The notes beneath the pieces were generated by a model that saw only the letters and a program-made list of their open reading frames with translations, made no database searches and was not told the origin of the DNA. Positions 53,601 to 63,782 of a DNA stretch of 64,000 nt are shown one piece after another (the stretch's first letter is position 1; every line of letters begins with the position of its first letter). Origin of the DNA: Paracoccus yibinensis (GTDB lineage: Bacteria; Pseudomonadota; Alphaproteobacteria; Rhodobacterales; Rhodobacteraceae); NCBI RefSeq assembly GCF_030846195.1, contig NZ_JAVCWH010000010.1:17138-81137 (forward strand). The letters are read 5' to 3'. A program made the position numbers and the translations under genes.

Positions 53601-53992
53601 TAGAGCAGGCGGTCCTTGACCGTGTCCGGGTAGTCCTGCGGTCGCTCCACGGCGAGCTCGGATCGCGGGGCATAGGTGGCGAGGCTCTGCAGCCAGTTGC
53701 GTGTTGCAAAGCTCAGACCGGTGCCGACGCCGGGAGAACCGCGCTCGCTCCAGGTGATCAGCGCGGCTGCCACATGCTTGCAATTGTAGCCTATCGGGCA
53801 GGAGCAGATGCCTTCGACAAGATCGTCCCGCACTGCAATATGCTGCTGATAGGTCCGGCCCCGATCATTCGTGACCCGCGCCTGCAGATGCCCATTCGGC
53901 AGTAGATCGACCGATCGCACGAACCCGCGTCGGCTATAGTCCCTCCCACGTTCTGCCGTAAGGCGGTCAAACTGGTCTTCCAACTGCATCAT
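50642..53992 (-). CDS. SWIM zinc-finger SNF2-family helicase
   Basis: A protein of about 1116 residues. The N-terminal SWIM domain is GICSCPIGYNCKHVAAAL (CxC...CxH) near residue 67. The SNF2 core has DDMGLGKTVQTLALLQ near residue 680, VILDEAHTLKN near residue 772, LTGTPMENSLQDLW, and the C-terminal RAHRIGQTKPVFVHRLV near residue 1055. It is a double-strand DNA translocase that remodels protein-DNA complexes. Bacterial SWIM-SNF2 proteins occur both as housekeeping and in defence islands. The start is uncertain: 53992 and 54007 are both ATG, and neither has an ideal binding site. Confidence 0.9.
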   Translation of the reverse strand: MMQLEDQFDRLTAERGRDYSRRGFVRSVDLLPNGHLQARVTNDRGRTYQQHIAVRDDLVEGICSCPIGYNCKHVAAALITWSERGSPGVGTGLSFATRNWLQSLATYAPRSELAVERPQDYPDTVKDRLLYVLMPTGSQVKIDIYKGRINATGTGLNQTIRRHDILREMRSVAPAKFIRPLDLDLLSALAQTRLWEAPYSYGLPELLRPRGEEVTALLRRLCDSGRFLHDTAPGAHLSWSDHLPDARLAWRMTADGNQQLGFEDEAGRALDLRTLEGATIWLDRQGGLMGCLARVLDEAALRLVTAAPMVSPPEAEALGAVLPEEVAGMSLPPLRKTRRIKRAAEVRCARLTLAAEPAKDGPRGWGNSLLLPTLTLRFAYDGIEVPEDGADPRLVAAGEVVSLIRDHDWEASCRSRLLEAGALPVEELEVHWPSERMAGCDFVFAEGEMSLHLLRMTDKRDALHFAFGLLPALRDEGWEITETAKWPYRLSPEAASLSVSTQAERGESFGGHDWFSLGFTAEIGGQTLDIAPLLAACLEQIREDWEEVPDVETLRQQLSVRPIYLDRGKNSYAALDLSPLAPLLHLFLSHHAELGALHPTDAGVARLVEEALEGSTARFSDHAGILPLARHLEALTKGENLQAPVGLKAQLRHYQAFGAAWMNGLLSAGFGAVLADDMGLGKTVQTLALLQARREAGSKGAALLIVPTSLLHAWQFQAAQFAPELRLLVLHGPDRKALRELLIQADLVITTYPLLARDCDWLAGQQWPLVILDEAHTLKNPASQLAKALREIPAQGRIALTGTPMENSLQDLWTLFDWVVPGLLGDRKRFQALFRTPIEKHGDVSAQARLTRRLRPFLLRRTKEEVAAELPPRTEILDLVILPKAQQGLYEAVRSAMDQRVREAIGSRGLAAARITVLDALLKLRQVCCDPTLVKTGAARSVTDSAKRDRLRELLAELVAEGRRVLVFSQFVEMLRLIEADLSAVGIASLSLTGETRDRAAVLDAFARGDAPVFLLSLKAGGVGLTLTEADTVILFDPWWNPAVERQAMDRAHRIGQTKPVFVHRLVAAGTVEEKILDLQARKQALADALFDENTDSSLPILDEATLQDLFAPLIA

Positions 53993-54307
53993 GCACCAAC
54001 GTCCCATGCCAGTATGCTTGTCTCCTGTCCGTGGTCGGATGATTTGGAACAGGCGTCTTGATTTTGCTCTGCAGGGCACTGGCTCTGTGGATCAAGGTTA
54101 TGCTGCCTGGCGCTGATGGATCAAGTATACCGGGAACTGTTTTGAGACAGCACCTCGCGCCAGTTATGCCGCCGGAGTGAACCCCTTGTGCGCGTCGGTC
54201 TGGCAATGCTCAGCGCGGACTCCATAGCTGCCGATGGCGGGCGGTGGGTGGCGAACGGAACGTGCCGCCGTTCTGACAGTTGATCCGACCAAAGCGGAGC
54301 AGTTTCC

Positions 54308-54865
54308 ATGGCTAAGACCAAAACGATCTTCTGGCGGCGCTTGGACACAGACGGTCTGGAGCGCCTCACCGTCGTTGCGAGCGAGGACAGGATCTTGGCC
54401 GACGGGACGATCCTGACCACGGAAGACGGTGGTTGCCGCGTCGATCACCATTGGCGGCTCGACAGGGACTGGCGTGTTCTTCATGTCACGATCACCCGCA
54501 CCGGTACAGATGGCGACGGAACTCTGCATCTCCAGCGAGCAGGCAATGGCTGGATGGTCGATGGTCAACCCCGACCTGACCTTGACGGGGTGCATGAGGT
54601 TGACCTCTCTCTAACGCCGTTCTGCAATTCGGTTGCGCTTCGCAGGCTTGCTAATACCAGTTGCAACACCATCGCCCTCGATGTGGCTTATGTCGATGGG
54701 ACGACGCTGGATGTTTCCCGTTCGCGCCAAGCCTACGACCGGATCGACGGCCGTCGCTTTCGCTTCAGAGACCTTGGCACCGCCTCTGGCTTCGAGGCGA
54801 TGCTCGACGTCGATGATGACGGGTTCATCATGCGATACGAAGGCCTGTTTGCTCGAGCGAGTTAG
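54308..54865 (+). CDS. Putative glycolipid-binding family protein
   Basis: A 185-residue protein matching the 'putative glycolipid-binding' family: FWRRLDTDGLERLTV at the start, HHWRLDRDWRVLHVTI, DGVHEVDLSLTPFCNSVALRRL, and the ending FEAMLDVDDDGFIMRYEGLFARA. No signal peptide is seen, so it is cytoplasmic. The biochemical role is not established. It stands alone on the plus strand and looks like ordinary chromosomal content. Confidence 0.8.
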   Translation: MAKTKTIFWRRLDTDGLERLTVVASEDRILADGTILTTEDGGCRVDHHWRLDRDWRVLHVTITRTGTDGDGTLHLQRAGNGWMVDGQPRPDLDGVHEVDLSLTPFCNSVALRRLANTSCNTIALDVAYVDGTTLDVSRSRQAYDRIDGRRFRFRDLGTASGFEAMLDVDDDGFIMRYEGLFARAS

Positions 54866-54923
54866 CTGCAGGACATTCGCATCTGCGGGAGCGCTTGAAC
54901 ACCTTCTGAAAATGCCTGCTACG

Positions 54924-54983
54924 TCCGCATTGTTGCAGTCCTACGCAAAGGTGGTATCGACGCTAAGAGCCCTTTGCAGACGG
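54924..54983. repeat. Dispersed intergenic repeat, copy 1
   Basis: TCCGCATTGTTGCAGTCC and the following ACGCAAAGGTGGTATCGACG are similar to 55533-55590. It lies just downstream of the acetyltransferase gene. Confidence 0.6.
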
Positions 54984-55484
54984 TCAGGCGAAGTGCCTAT
55001 ACACAAGGTCGGTTGGGTCTGGGCGGGGGGCAGTTCCGTCAAGAGTTGCCCCGAGCCGTTCCGCCAGCCTGCGCGAACGGTCATTCTGCGGATCGACATA
55101 GCTGACCAGCGTGTTCAACCGCCTCACGGTCCTCGCCCAATCCCGTAAGGCAGAGGCGGCTTCGAACGCGTATCCACGACCCTCAGCTTCTGGAAAGACA
55201 AGCCAGCCGATTTCTTTTTCAGGGAAGAGCGGCCCGGAATTGATGCCGACTTGGCCAAGACAGGCGCGGGTATCCCGGTCCTCAAGCATCAATGCTCCAG
55301 CGCCGAATAGGTCCCACTGTGCATGATCCGCGCAGAACATGCCCCAAGCCACCTTCACAGAAAATGGCCCGCCCATGTATCGGGCGCGTTCCGACAGCAT
55401 CAGCGCGGAATAAGGTTCCCAGTCATCCGCCGTCATCGGACGAAGCAACAGCCGTTCGGTGATAATCGTTGGGACTGCGGTCAC
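54984..55484 (-). CDS. GNAT-family (RimJ/RimL-type) acetyltransferase
   Basis: A 166-residue protein with the RimJ/RimL pattern: ITERLLLRPMTADDWEPYSALM at the start, EIGWLVFPEAEGRGYAFEAASALRDWA (acetyl-CoA binding loop, residues 92-118) and SYVDPQNDRSRRLAERLGA. It transfers acetyl groups from acetyl-CoA to amines; the substrate cannot be told from the sequence. It is flanked on both sides by copies of a dispersed repeat. Confidence 0.9.
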   Translation of the reverse strand: MTAVPTIITERLLLRPMTADDWEPYSALMLSERARYMGGPFSVKVAWGMFCADHAQWDLFGAGALMLEDRDTRACLGQVGINSGPLFPEKEIGWLVFPEAEGRGYAFEAASALRDWARTVRRLNTLVSYVDPQNDRSRRLAERLGATLDGTAPRPDPTDLVYRHFA

Positions 55485-55532
55485 TCGGAACCTCCTGAGC
55501 GTGAACCACGACTAGCATCTGACCGGCAGCTT

Positions 55533-55590
55533 TCCGCATCGCTGCCGTCCCACGCCAAGATGGTATCGACGCAAAGGGAGCCCGAAGCCG
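55533..55590. repeat. Dispersed intergenic repeat, copy 2
   Basis: Similar to 54924-54983, with the shared core GTCC(T/C)ACGC(A/C)AAG(A/G)TGGTATCGACGC. It lies between the VOC gene and the acetyltransferase gene. Confidence 0.6.
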
Positions 55591-55953
55591 TCATTCGCTG
55601 AAGCGGAGACGGTTTCCGAAGGGGTCGATGACTTCAACTTGGAGTCCCCACGGCATCCGGTCGAGACCAGGGCGATTATTCGCATAGGGCCGTCCGATGA
55701 TCTCGGCATGAAACTCCTTGATCCCTTTCATCCGCACGAATGCCGTGCTGCCCGGTGTTGCATCCCCGTGATGTTCTGAAAGGTGCAGCACGAGGCCATC
55801 TCGTTGGAGGCCGATGTAGAGCGGAGCATCCGCCGTAACGCGGTGCTGAAAGGCAACCTCGAAGCCCAGCCAGTCGATGTAGAACGCCCGCGCTTTTTTC
55901 TCATCGAAGCTGCGGAAGATTGGGGCGGTTTCAAGGAATACTGGTTGCTTCAT
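55591..55953 (-). CDS. VOC-family (glyoxalase/bleomycin-resistance-like) protein
   Basis: A 120-residue protein with the glyoxalase-superfamily plan: PIFRSFDEKKARAFYIDWLGFEVAF, then YIGLQRDGLVLHLSEHHGD and a C-terminal WGLQVEVIDPFGNRLRF. The family binds a metal at paired His/Glu sites and acts as dioxygenase, isomerase or drug-binding protein. Length and sequence resemble bleomycin-binding-type proteins, but resistance is not shown. AGGAA precedes the ATG at 55953. Confidence 0.85.
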   Translation of the reverse strand: MKQPVFLETAPIFRSFDEKKARAFYIDWLGFEVAFQHRVTADAPLYIGLQRDGLVLHLSEHHGDATPGSTAFVRMKGIKEFHAEIIGRPYANNRPGLDRMPWGLQVEVIDPFGNRLRFSE

Positions 55954-56092
55954 GCTTTCGTTCCTATGCGCTGTGTCTGTGCTCCATCCGTAGCCAGTAT
56001 GATCGAGCAACATGTGAGAAAGGTGAACGGCAGGAATGTCCCGCATAGCTTCCACGCCTAATCCGGTGGAGTGCCAAGGCTATCTCCACGCG

Positions 56093-58112
<2,020 letters not shown>

Positions 58113-58324
58113 TGCGGGCAAGCTGCACTGAGGTGCTGCATGTGTCAAGCGGTGAGGGGTGTGACTGTCCGCTTCGCCGCGCTTCGCAGACAGTCCTCTG
58201 CTAAAAGGGCTGCGGCAAGCATGAACGGCTGGTCTCAGGAAGCTGCACTGCAGCGCCAGGGGAAAATTGTCGATCCAGAGACCTGGCGGCCTCTGGACAC
58301 AAGCTTTTGCAGGATGGGGAAGGA

Positions 58325-59431
58325 TCAGAACAGAAACATCGACGGGATAAGCTCAGCCGCCTGGAAGTTGTCCAAGGTGATCGTGTCGTCCCCCAAGGTA
58401 ATGACCGCATCCTCGCCCACCTGCCGCGCCCCTGCCCTGAGAGCCGCAAACGTCGTGGCATCCACATGGCGCGACAGGACGATCTTGTCGGCCAGAGAGA
58501 AATCCAGGATCACGTCATGGCCTGAGTCGAACGGCCGCTGCCCCTTTCCGAAGATGTCGAAGGCCTCGAAGATGAAGCGGTCGTTGCCCGAGCCGCCCGC
58601 CAGCACGTCATTGCCGGTCCCGCCGTCGATCCGGTCGTCGCCGCCATTGCCCTCGATCCGGTTTGAAACGTTGTCGCCGATGATGGTGTCCGACGCCTTG
58701 GTGCCTTTGACGTTCTCAATGCCAGCCAGTTTGTCGGCACGGTCCGCCGATACAGCTTGCCCGATGTTCAGCCTGATATCGGCCGCCGTCACCAGCGTCG
58801 AATAATCTGCCGTGTCGATGCCTGTGCCGCCCTGAAGCCGGTTAAAGCCCGCCCCGCCGTCAAGCGTGTCGTTGCCCGCGCCACCCTCCAGCAGGTCGTC
58901 CCCGGCTTGCCCGTAAACCTTGTCATTGCCATCCTGGCCGTAAACCCGGTCGTTGCCGCCCAGGCCGTTCAGGTTGTCATTGCCCTGACCGCCGTAAAGG
59001 TCGTTGGCCCCGATGTTGCCCGACAAGGCGTCGTCGAAATCACCGCCCAGCAGGTTTTCGATCTGCACCAGCGTGTCGATGCTGTCGCCGTGCAAGCCCC
59101 TGCCGGTCGTCAGATCCAGAACGACGCGGCCATTGGCCTGTTCGTAGCTGGCCAGGTCGATGCCGTCGCCGCCGTTGAGCAGGTCGGATCCCGTGCCGGA
59201 TACGAGGATGTCGGAACCCTCGCCGCCAAACAGGGAACTTGGGCCGATATCGGCGAAAAGCCGGTCGTTGCCCAATCCCCCTTCCAGGATGTCCTGGCCC
59301 GATCCGGCACGGATCACGTCATTGCCGCCGCCGCCCCGAAGCGTGTCGTCGCCCCCTCGGCCAAAGATGAAGTCGTCCAGCGTCGTACCGTCGATGAGGT
59401 CGTGCAGGTTGGTGCCGTTAAAGGTCGCCAT
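58325..59431 (-). CDS. RTX (hemolysin-type) calcium-binding protein
   Basis: A 368-residue protein made almost entirely of GGxGxDxLx nonapeptide repeats (for example GGGGNDVIRAGSGQD, GGLGNDRLF, GGAGNDTLDGGAG, GGTGNDVLAGGSGNDRF). It has no N-terminal signal peptide. The C-terminus ITLDNFQAAELIPSMFLF resembles type I secretion signals. It should be exported by an ABC-type exporter and fold on binding calcium outside. No enzymatic domain is visible, so it is a small structural or adhesive RTX protein. Its upstream region duplicates the AraC/methyltransferase promoter region. Confidence 0.92.
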   Translation of the reverse strand: MATFNGTNLHDLIDGTTLDDFIFGRGGDDTLRGGGGNDVIRAGSGQDILEGGLGNDRLFADIGPSSLFGGEGSDILVSGTGSDLLNGGDGIDLASYEQANGRVVLDLTTGRGLHGDSIDTLVQIENLLGGDFDDALSGNIGANDLYGGQGNDNLNGLGGNDRVYGQDGNDKVYGQAGDDLLEGGAGNDTLDGGAGFNRLQGGTGIDTADYSTLVTAADIRLNIGQAVSADRADKLAGIENVKGTKASDTIIGDNVSNRIEGNGGDDRIDGGTGNDVLAGGSGNDRFIFEAFDIFGKGQRPFDSGHDVILDFSLADKIVLSRHVDATTFAALRAGARQVGEDAVITLGDDTITLDNFQAAELIPSMFLF

Positions 59432-59564
59432 TGTTCATCCCTTTTCAAAAAAAAATACCCTGCCATCATTGCGGTCGCTGCCTTGGCGCACGAGTGCGGG
59501 ACAGGCCACAAAGGGTCCGCATCCGTCAGCGACGGCGAATGGACAGGGGGATCAAGGCCGGCTC
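59427..59564 (-). repeat. Duplicated promoter region, RTX copy
   Basis: Read on the minus strand, this sequence is a diverged copy of 62470-62606. The similarity runs from a remnant of the AraC-type gene start (GAGCCGGCCTTGATCC) through GGATGCGGACC, CGCACTCG and GATG to the start codon ATGGC of the RTX gene. Confidence 0.8.
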
Positions 59565-59653
59565 GGGCGGGAGCTTTGTCCTCCCGCAGCGGGCCTTGTT
59601 AAGTTGCCAGCAGGCGGCTGCACGGCGCGAGCCGGCAACGCCTGGGTTCGGGT

Positions 59654-60601
59654 TCAGGCGACCGCGTGCAGGCAAGCGTCGCGGATCGCCTCGACATGGC
59701 GGTGGTCCGTCCCGCAGCACCCGCCGACCACGCGCAGGCCGGGATGGCTGCGTTGAAGCGCCTGGTAGCGGCGGCCCAGGTCGGCCGGATCGCCTTCGTC
59801 CAGTGTCTCGGCCTCGTCCAGTTCCGCATGGCTCAGCGTCGAGGCATTCGCCCGCAATCCGCCCAACCGCGCCGTCCAGGCTTCGCCCGTGTCGACCGCG
59901 CCCTTGATATGGAGAGGATGGGCACAGTTTATCATGTAATAGGCAGGCGATCCGCCGGTCGCCTCGTCCACGGCCTCGATCGCCTGGCGCAGGCTGGCGC
60001 CACCCACCAGATGGCCATCGGTTTCCAGGGTAAACGAAATCACATGGGGCAGACCAACGGCCGTTGCCGCGCGGGCGATGCCGGTCGCCTCGCCGATGGT
60101 GTTCATGGTCATGGCCGAAACCATGTCCACGCCAGCGGCGGCCAGGGCCGTGATCTGGAAAGCGTGGTAATCCTCGGCCTCGACCGGGTCCATGGTGCCT
60201 GCGACATAGCCGTCGCCGCGCGGGCCGATTACCCCGTTGATCGCGCAAGGCGACACGGCCGATGACCATTCGGCGCGCAGATCCTGCACAAAGCGGACCG
60301 CGTCGATATTGACGCGCCGCAGCGCCGCCAGATCATAGCCCAGGCGGGACGCCCAGTCCGGATTGGCCCGCCAGGTCGGCGTGTCGAGGATGAAGCCGAG
60401 GCGGCTTTCCCGCGCAAGGCCCAGGTATCTTTCGTAGTAGCGCGTCAGCGCGGCCCGTCCTTCGTCGCTGTCGATCAGCGGAAAGGCTGCGAAATGGGGC
60501 AGGTCCAGACCTTCGTGAAAGATCAGGGTCGTTTCCATGCCGCCGTCGGTCAGCACAAGGCTGGCGTTCATATGGGCAAGGGTCTTGCGATTTTGCGTCA
60601 T
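59654..60601 (-). CDS. Homocysteine S-methyltransferase family protein
   Basis: A 315-residue protein of the MmuM/BHMT-type family. Markers are LTDGGMETTLIF at the start and the zinc ligands Cys in YMINCAHPLHI near residue 225 and CC in VVGGCCGTDHRHVEAI near residue 297. It should transfer a methyl group (S-methylmethionine or similar donor) to homocysteine, making methionine. The donor cannot be decided by reading. It is divergent from a TetR-type regulator 156 bp away, which is a likely controller. Confidence 0.88.
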   Translation of the reverse strand: MTQNRKTLAHMNASLVLTDGGMETTLIFHEGLDLPHFAAFPLIDSDEGRAALTRYYERYLGLARESRLGFILDTPTWRANPDWASRLGYDLAALRRVNIDAVRFVQDLRAEWSSAVSPCAINGVIGPRGDGYVAGTMDPVEAEDYHAFQITALAAAGVDMVSAMTMNTIGEATGIARAATAVGLPHVISFTLETDGHLVGGASLRQAIEAVDEATGGSPAYYMINCAHPLHIKGAVDTGEAWTARLGGLRANASTLSHAELDEAETLDEGDPADLGRRYQALQRSHPGLRVVGGCCGTDHRHVEAIRDACLHAVA

Positions 60602-60757
60602 CGTGAACCTCGGAAATGGTATAAGTGAAACACTGCGGGTTGCGGTCCTGGATCGGACGAGGGGGTTATCCCACGTCCCGTCATGTCCGGGCTAGAAGAC
60701 TTGCGGTCCGGCAAAGCGTGGATCTCTTTTTTTGTTGGTAATAACATAGGGTTGGTC

Positions 60758-61453
60758 ATGTCACCCGCTCCCGAACACCCTTCTGGCGCCAAGGAACCCA
60801 GGGCGAAAACCATACCGCCGGTACGGTTCGACGGCATCCAGCCGCGAAAGGGCGAGGCCACGCGCGAACGGATCCTGGCCATCGCCGAGGCTTCGGTCCT
60901 GGCCAAGGGTTTCGGCGCTACCTCCATCGACGAGGTCATTGCCGAGGCCGGGCTGACCAAGTCGGGCTTCTTTTACCATTTCCGGGACAAGAACGAGTTG
61001 GCCCGCGAAATGCTGCGTCGCTATGTCGCCAGTGACGAGGCCGTGTTCGACGCCGCCTTCAACCGCGGCCGCGACCTTGCCGACGATCCGCTGCAAGCCT
61101 TCCTGATCGGACTGAAGCTGTTGGCGGATGTGATGCACGACCTGCCCAGCGGCCATCCCGGCTGCCTGGTCGCAAGCGTCTGCTATCAGGAACGCCTGTT
61201 TGACCGCGAGGTGTGCGAGATCAACCGTCAGGCCGTGGAACGCTGGAACAGCCGTTTCCTGGGATACCTTCAGGACATCGCCGCCACCACTCCTCCGCGG
61301 GAACCGGTCGATCTGGAGGATCTGGCGCATATGCTGTCGGGCGTGCTGGAAGGCGGCATCATCCTGGGCAAGGTGCTGGGCAAGCCCGATGAACTGGAAC
61401 GCCAAATCCTGACCTTCCGCTTGCTGGTCCGCGCCCTTTTCAGCCGCGCCTGA
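60758..61453 (+). CDS. TetR/AcrR-family transcriptional regulator
   Basis: A 231-residue protein. The HTH region is ATRERILAIAEASVLAKGFGATSIDEVIAEAGLTKSGFFYHFRDKNELA near residues 33-82, followed by an all-helical ligand domain. The start at 60758 gives the usual size; an ATG at 60683 would add 25 residues. It is divergent from the homocysteine methyltransferase gene, so it probably represses that gene and itself. Confidence 0.9.
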   Translation: MSPAPEHPSGAKEPRAKTIPPVRFDGIQPRKGEATRERILAIAEASVLAKGFGATSIDEVIAEAGLTKSGFFYHFRDKNELAREMLRRYVASDEAVFDAAFNRGRDLADDPLQAFLIGLKLLADVMHDLPSGHPGCLVASVCYQERLFDREVCEINRQAVERWNSRFLGYLQDIAATTPPREPVDLEDLAHMLSGVLEGGIILGKVLGKPDELERQILTFRLLVRALFSRA

Positions 61454-61474
61454 GGCGGTTGCCTGAAAGCCGTC

Positions 61475-62497
61475 TCAGGTCCGATGCTGCTCGACGGATT
61501 GGGCGAACTGGCGTCGGTACTGGCCCGGGCTGATCCCCGCGATCCACTGGAACAGGCGGCGGAAGGCCGAGGGATCCTCATAGCCGACGGCCCAGGCCAC
61601 CTGTTCGATCGGTTCGCTCGTGCGCTCCAGCCGGCGCTTGGCCTGCTCTATCCTCAGATGCTGGACATAAGCCTGAGGCGCATAGCCCGTCGCCGCCTGG
61701 AAGCGGCGCGAGAAGCCGCGTTCCGACAGGCCCGAGCGGCTGACCATCTCTCGGACGGGGATTGCGAGTGAGGCATGTGTCTCGAGCCATGCCTGCGCGG
61801 CCTCGATCACTGCGTCGCCATGATTGCGCGGCGGATCGAAGATCATGAAGGGCGCCAGCCCGTCCACATGGCGCTGCAGGGCAAAGACCTTGCAGACAGC
61901 TTGCGCCGCAGTTGGCCCGGCCTCGCGCCCGATCAGGTAAAGAACAAGGTCGTGCCAGCTGGTCGAGGCGCCGGAACTGACCAGTTCGCCCCTTGATCCC
62001 GCGACGATCAGGGCACGGTCTGGATGCACGCGCACCGCCGGATACTGGGCGCTGAACATGCGCGCATAGGGCCAGTGGACCGTCGCGTCCACCCCGTCGA
62101 ACAGCCCCGTCTCGGCGATCAGGAACAGGCCCGAGCAGGCCGAGCAGATCGTGGCGCCAGCCGCGTGCCGTTCCGTGATCCATTGGGCAAGACGGGGATA
62201 GCGCCCGGCTTGCCAGCCGCTGTCACGCACGAACAGCGACGGCACGATGATCGTGTCGCAGGGCTGCCCCATGGCCGCGCCATGCAACGGCAGCGTCACT
62301 CCGCTGGCAAGCCGGACCGGGCCGGCCGCCTCTCCCAGCAGCAAGACCTCGAACGGCGGATCGCGCGGGATGCCCTCGCGTCCCGAAAGCCAGGAAAGAC
62401 TGTTCAGCACGTCGAAGATGCCGCTAAGGGTGGCGAGGCCTGCCTCGGGAATGGCGACGATGCCCACGAGAGCCGGTCTTGATCCCACGCTGCCCAT
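61475..62497 (-). CDS. GlxA-type AraC-family transcriptional regulator
   Basis: A 340-residue protein. The N-terminal DJ-1/PfpI-like domain has VGIVAIPEAGLATLSGIFDVLN, ATICSACSGLFLIAETGL and SWHDLVLYLIG. The C-terminal AraC HTH domain has MVSRSGLSERGFSRRFQAATGYAPQAYVQHLRIEQAKRRLE and WAVGYEDPSAFRRLFQWIAGISPGQYR. It is an activator with an amidase-like sensor domain. AGGAG precedes the ATG at 62497. It is divergent from the methyltransferase gene, and its own start region is duplicated before the RTX gene. Confidence 0.92.
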   Translation of the reverse strand: MGSVGSRPALVGIVAIPEAGLATLSGIFDVLNSLSWLSGREGIPRDPPFEVLLLGEAAGPVRLASGVTLPLHGAAMGQPCDTIIVPSLFVRDSGWQAGRYPRLAQWITERHAAGATICSACSGLFLIAETGLFDGVDATVHWPYARMFSAQYPAVRVHPDRALIVAGSRGELVSSGASTSWHDLVLYLIGREAGPTAAQAVCKVFALQRHVDGLAPFMIFDPPRNHGDAVIEAAQAWLETHASLAIPVREMVSRSGLSERGFSRRFQAATGYAPQAYVQHLRIEQAKRRLERTSEPIEQVAWAVGYEDPSAFRRLFQWIAGISPGQYRRQFAQSVEQHRT

Positions 62498-62606
62498 CCG
62501 CTGCTCCTGGCCGATGCGGACCTTTCGTGGCCAGTCTCGCACTCGTTCGCGAAGCCGGCAATCGCGATCATGCGAGGGTGTTTTCTGGAAAGGAATGACC
62601 CATGGC
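62470..62606 (+). repeat. Duplicated promoter region, methyltransferase copy
   Basis: This intergenic region plus the first bases of the AraC-type gene is similar to 59427-59564 read in reverse. The aligned order is gene-start remnant, GATGCGGACC, CGCACTCG, GATCAT, and start codon ATGGC. Two promoters with a common origin therefore precede the methyltransferase and the RTX gene. Confidence 0.8.
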
Positions 62607-63675
62607 ACTGGACAATCAGACGATCGACACCGCCCGACTGGACGAGCTTGTCGGAAAGGCGGTTTCGGAACTGGCCGCAGGATATGGCGGCGTGATGATC
62701 GCCATCGGCAACCGGCTTGGCCTTTACCGGGCCATGGCCGGCGCGGGGCCGATGACCAGCGACGAGGTCGCAGGGGCCGCAGGCTGCGCCGAACGCTATG
62801 TGCGCGAATGGCTGAACGCACAGGCGGCAGGCGGCTATGTCGCCTATCACCCTGCCAGCCAGAGCTATGAACTGACGCCAGAACAGGCGGCGGTTCTGGC
62901 CGATGATACCAGCCCGGTCTTCATGCCATCCGTCTGGGAGGTCGTCGCCGCCGCCTGGGCCGACGCGGACCAGACGGAAAGGGCGATCACGACCGGTCAG
63001 GGCGTGGCCTGGAGCGATCACGACAACCGCCTGCATTGTGGCGTCGCCGCCTTCTTCCGCAACGGCTATCGCGCCAGCCTGGTCGGGGAATGGCTGCCGT
63101 CGCTGGAGGGCGTCCTGCCCAAGCTGCAAGCGGGCGCGCGGGTGGCGGATATCGGCTGCGGCCACGGGCATTCGACCCTGCTGATGGCCGAGGCCTTTCC
63201 GAACAGCCGCTTTCTGGGCATCGACACCCATCCCGTCTCGATCGCTGCGGCGCAGGCCCATGCCCGCCAAGCGGGGCTGTCAGACCGGGTGGAGTTCCTG
63301 CTGGCCGATGCCAAGGCACCGCTGCCGGGCATCTTCGACCTGATCTGCTTCTTCGATTGCCTGCATGACCTGGGCCATCCGGTCGATGCCGCTCGCCGCG
63401 CGCGGGAAGCACTGGCCCCGGACGGCACCCTGATGCTGGTCGAGCCAGCGGCCTCGGATCGGGTCGAAGAGAACCTGAACCCGATCGGCCGGATCTATTA
63501 CACCGGATCGACCTGGCTGTGCTGCGCCCATGCCATCTCCGAGGAGGGAACGCATGTCCTAGGCGCACAGGCTGGCGAGGCTCGGCTGGCACAGGTTTGC
63601 CGCGATGCGGGCTTTTCCCGTGTCCGCAAGGCGACGCAGACGCCCTTCAACCTGATCCTTGAAGCGCGTCCCTGA
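62602..63675 (+). CDS. Class I SAM-dependent methyltransferase with N-terminal winged-helix domain
   Basis: A 357-residue protein. The N-terminal part (residues 1-105) is a winged-helix/dimerisation region (MTSDEVAGAAGCAERYVREWLNAQAAGGY). The SAM-binding domain shows VADIGCGHGHSTLLMAEAFP (residues 181-200), GIDTHPVS, and FDLICFFDCLHDLGHPV. The plan is that of Rv2258c-like or O-methyltransferase-type enzymes; the substrate is unknown. It is divergent from the AraC-type regulator. Confidence 0.88.
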   Translation: MALDNQTIDTARLDELVGKAVSELAAGYGGVMIAIGNRLGLYRAMAGAGPMTSDEVAGAAGCAERYVREWLNAQAAGGYVAYHPASQSYELTPEQAAVLADDTSPVFMPSVWEVVAAAWADADQTERAITTGQGVAWSDHDNRLHCGVAAFFRNGYRASLVGEWLPSLEGVLPKLQAGARVADIGCGHGHSTLLMAEAFPNSRFLGIDTHPVSIAAAQAHARQAGLSDRVEFLLADAKAPLPGIFDLICFFDCLHDLGHPVDAARRAREALAPDGTLMLVEPAASDRVEENLNPIGRIYYTGSTWLCCAHAISEEGTHVLGAQAGEARLAQVCRDAGFSRVRKATQTPFNLILEARP

Positions 63676-63782
63676 CCGCCGCAGCCATCAGTGTCCCGGC
63701 GCAGCGTCCTTGTCACGGCGCGCCGGGCAGTCGGGGGATGCGTCGGCCCTGCAACGCCAAGGGCCAGGCCCGCGATGACCGT

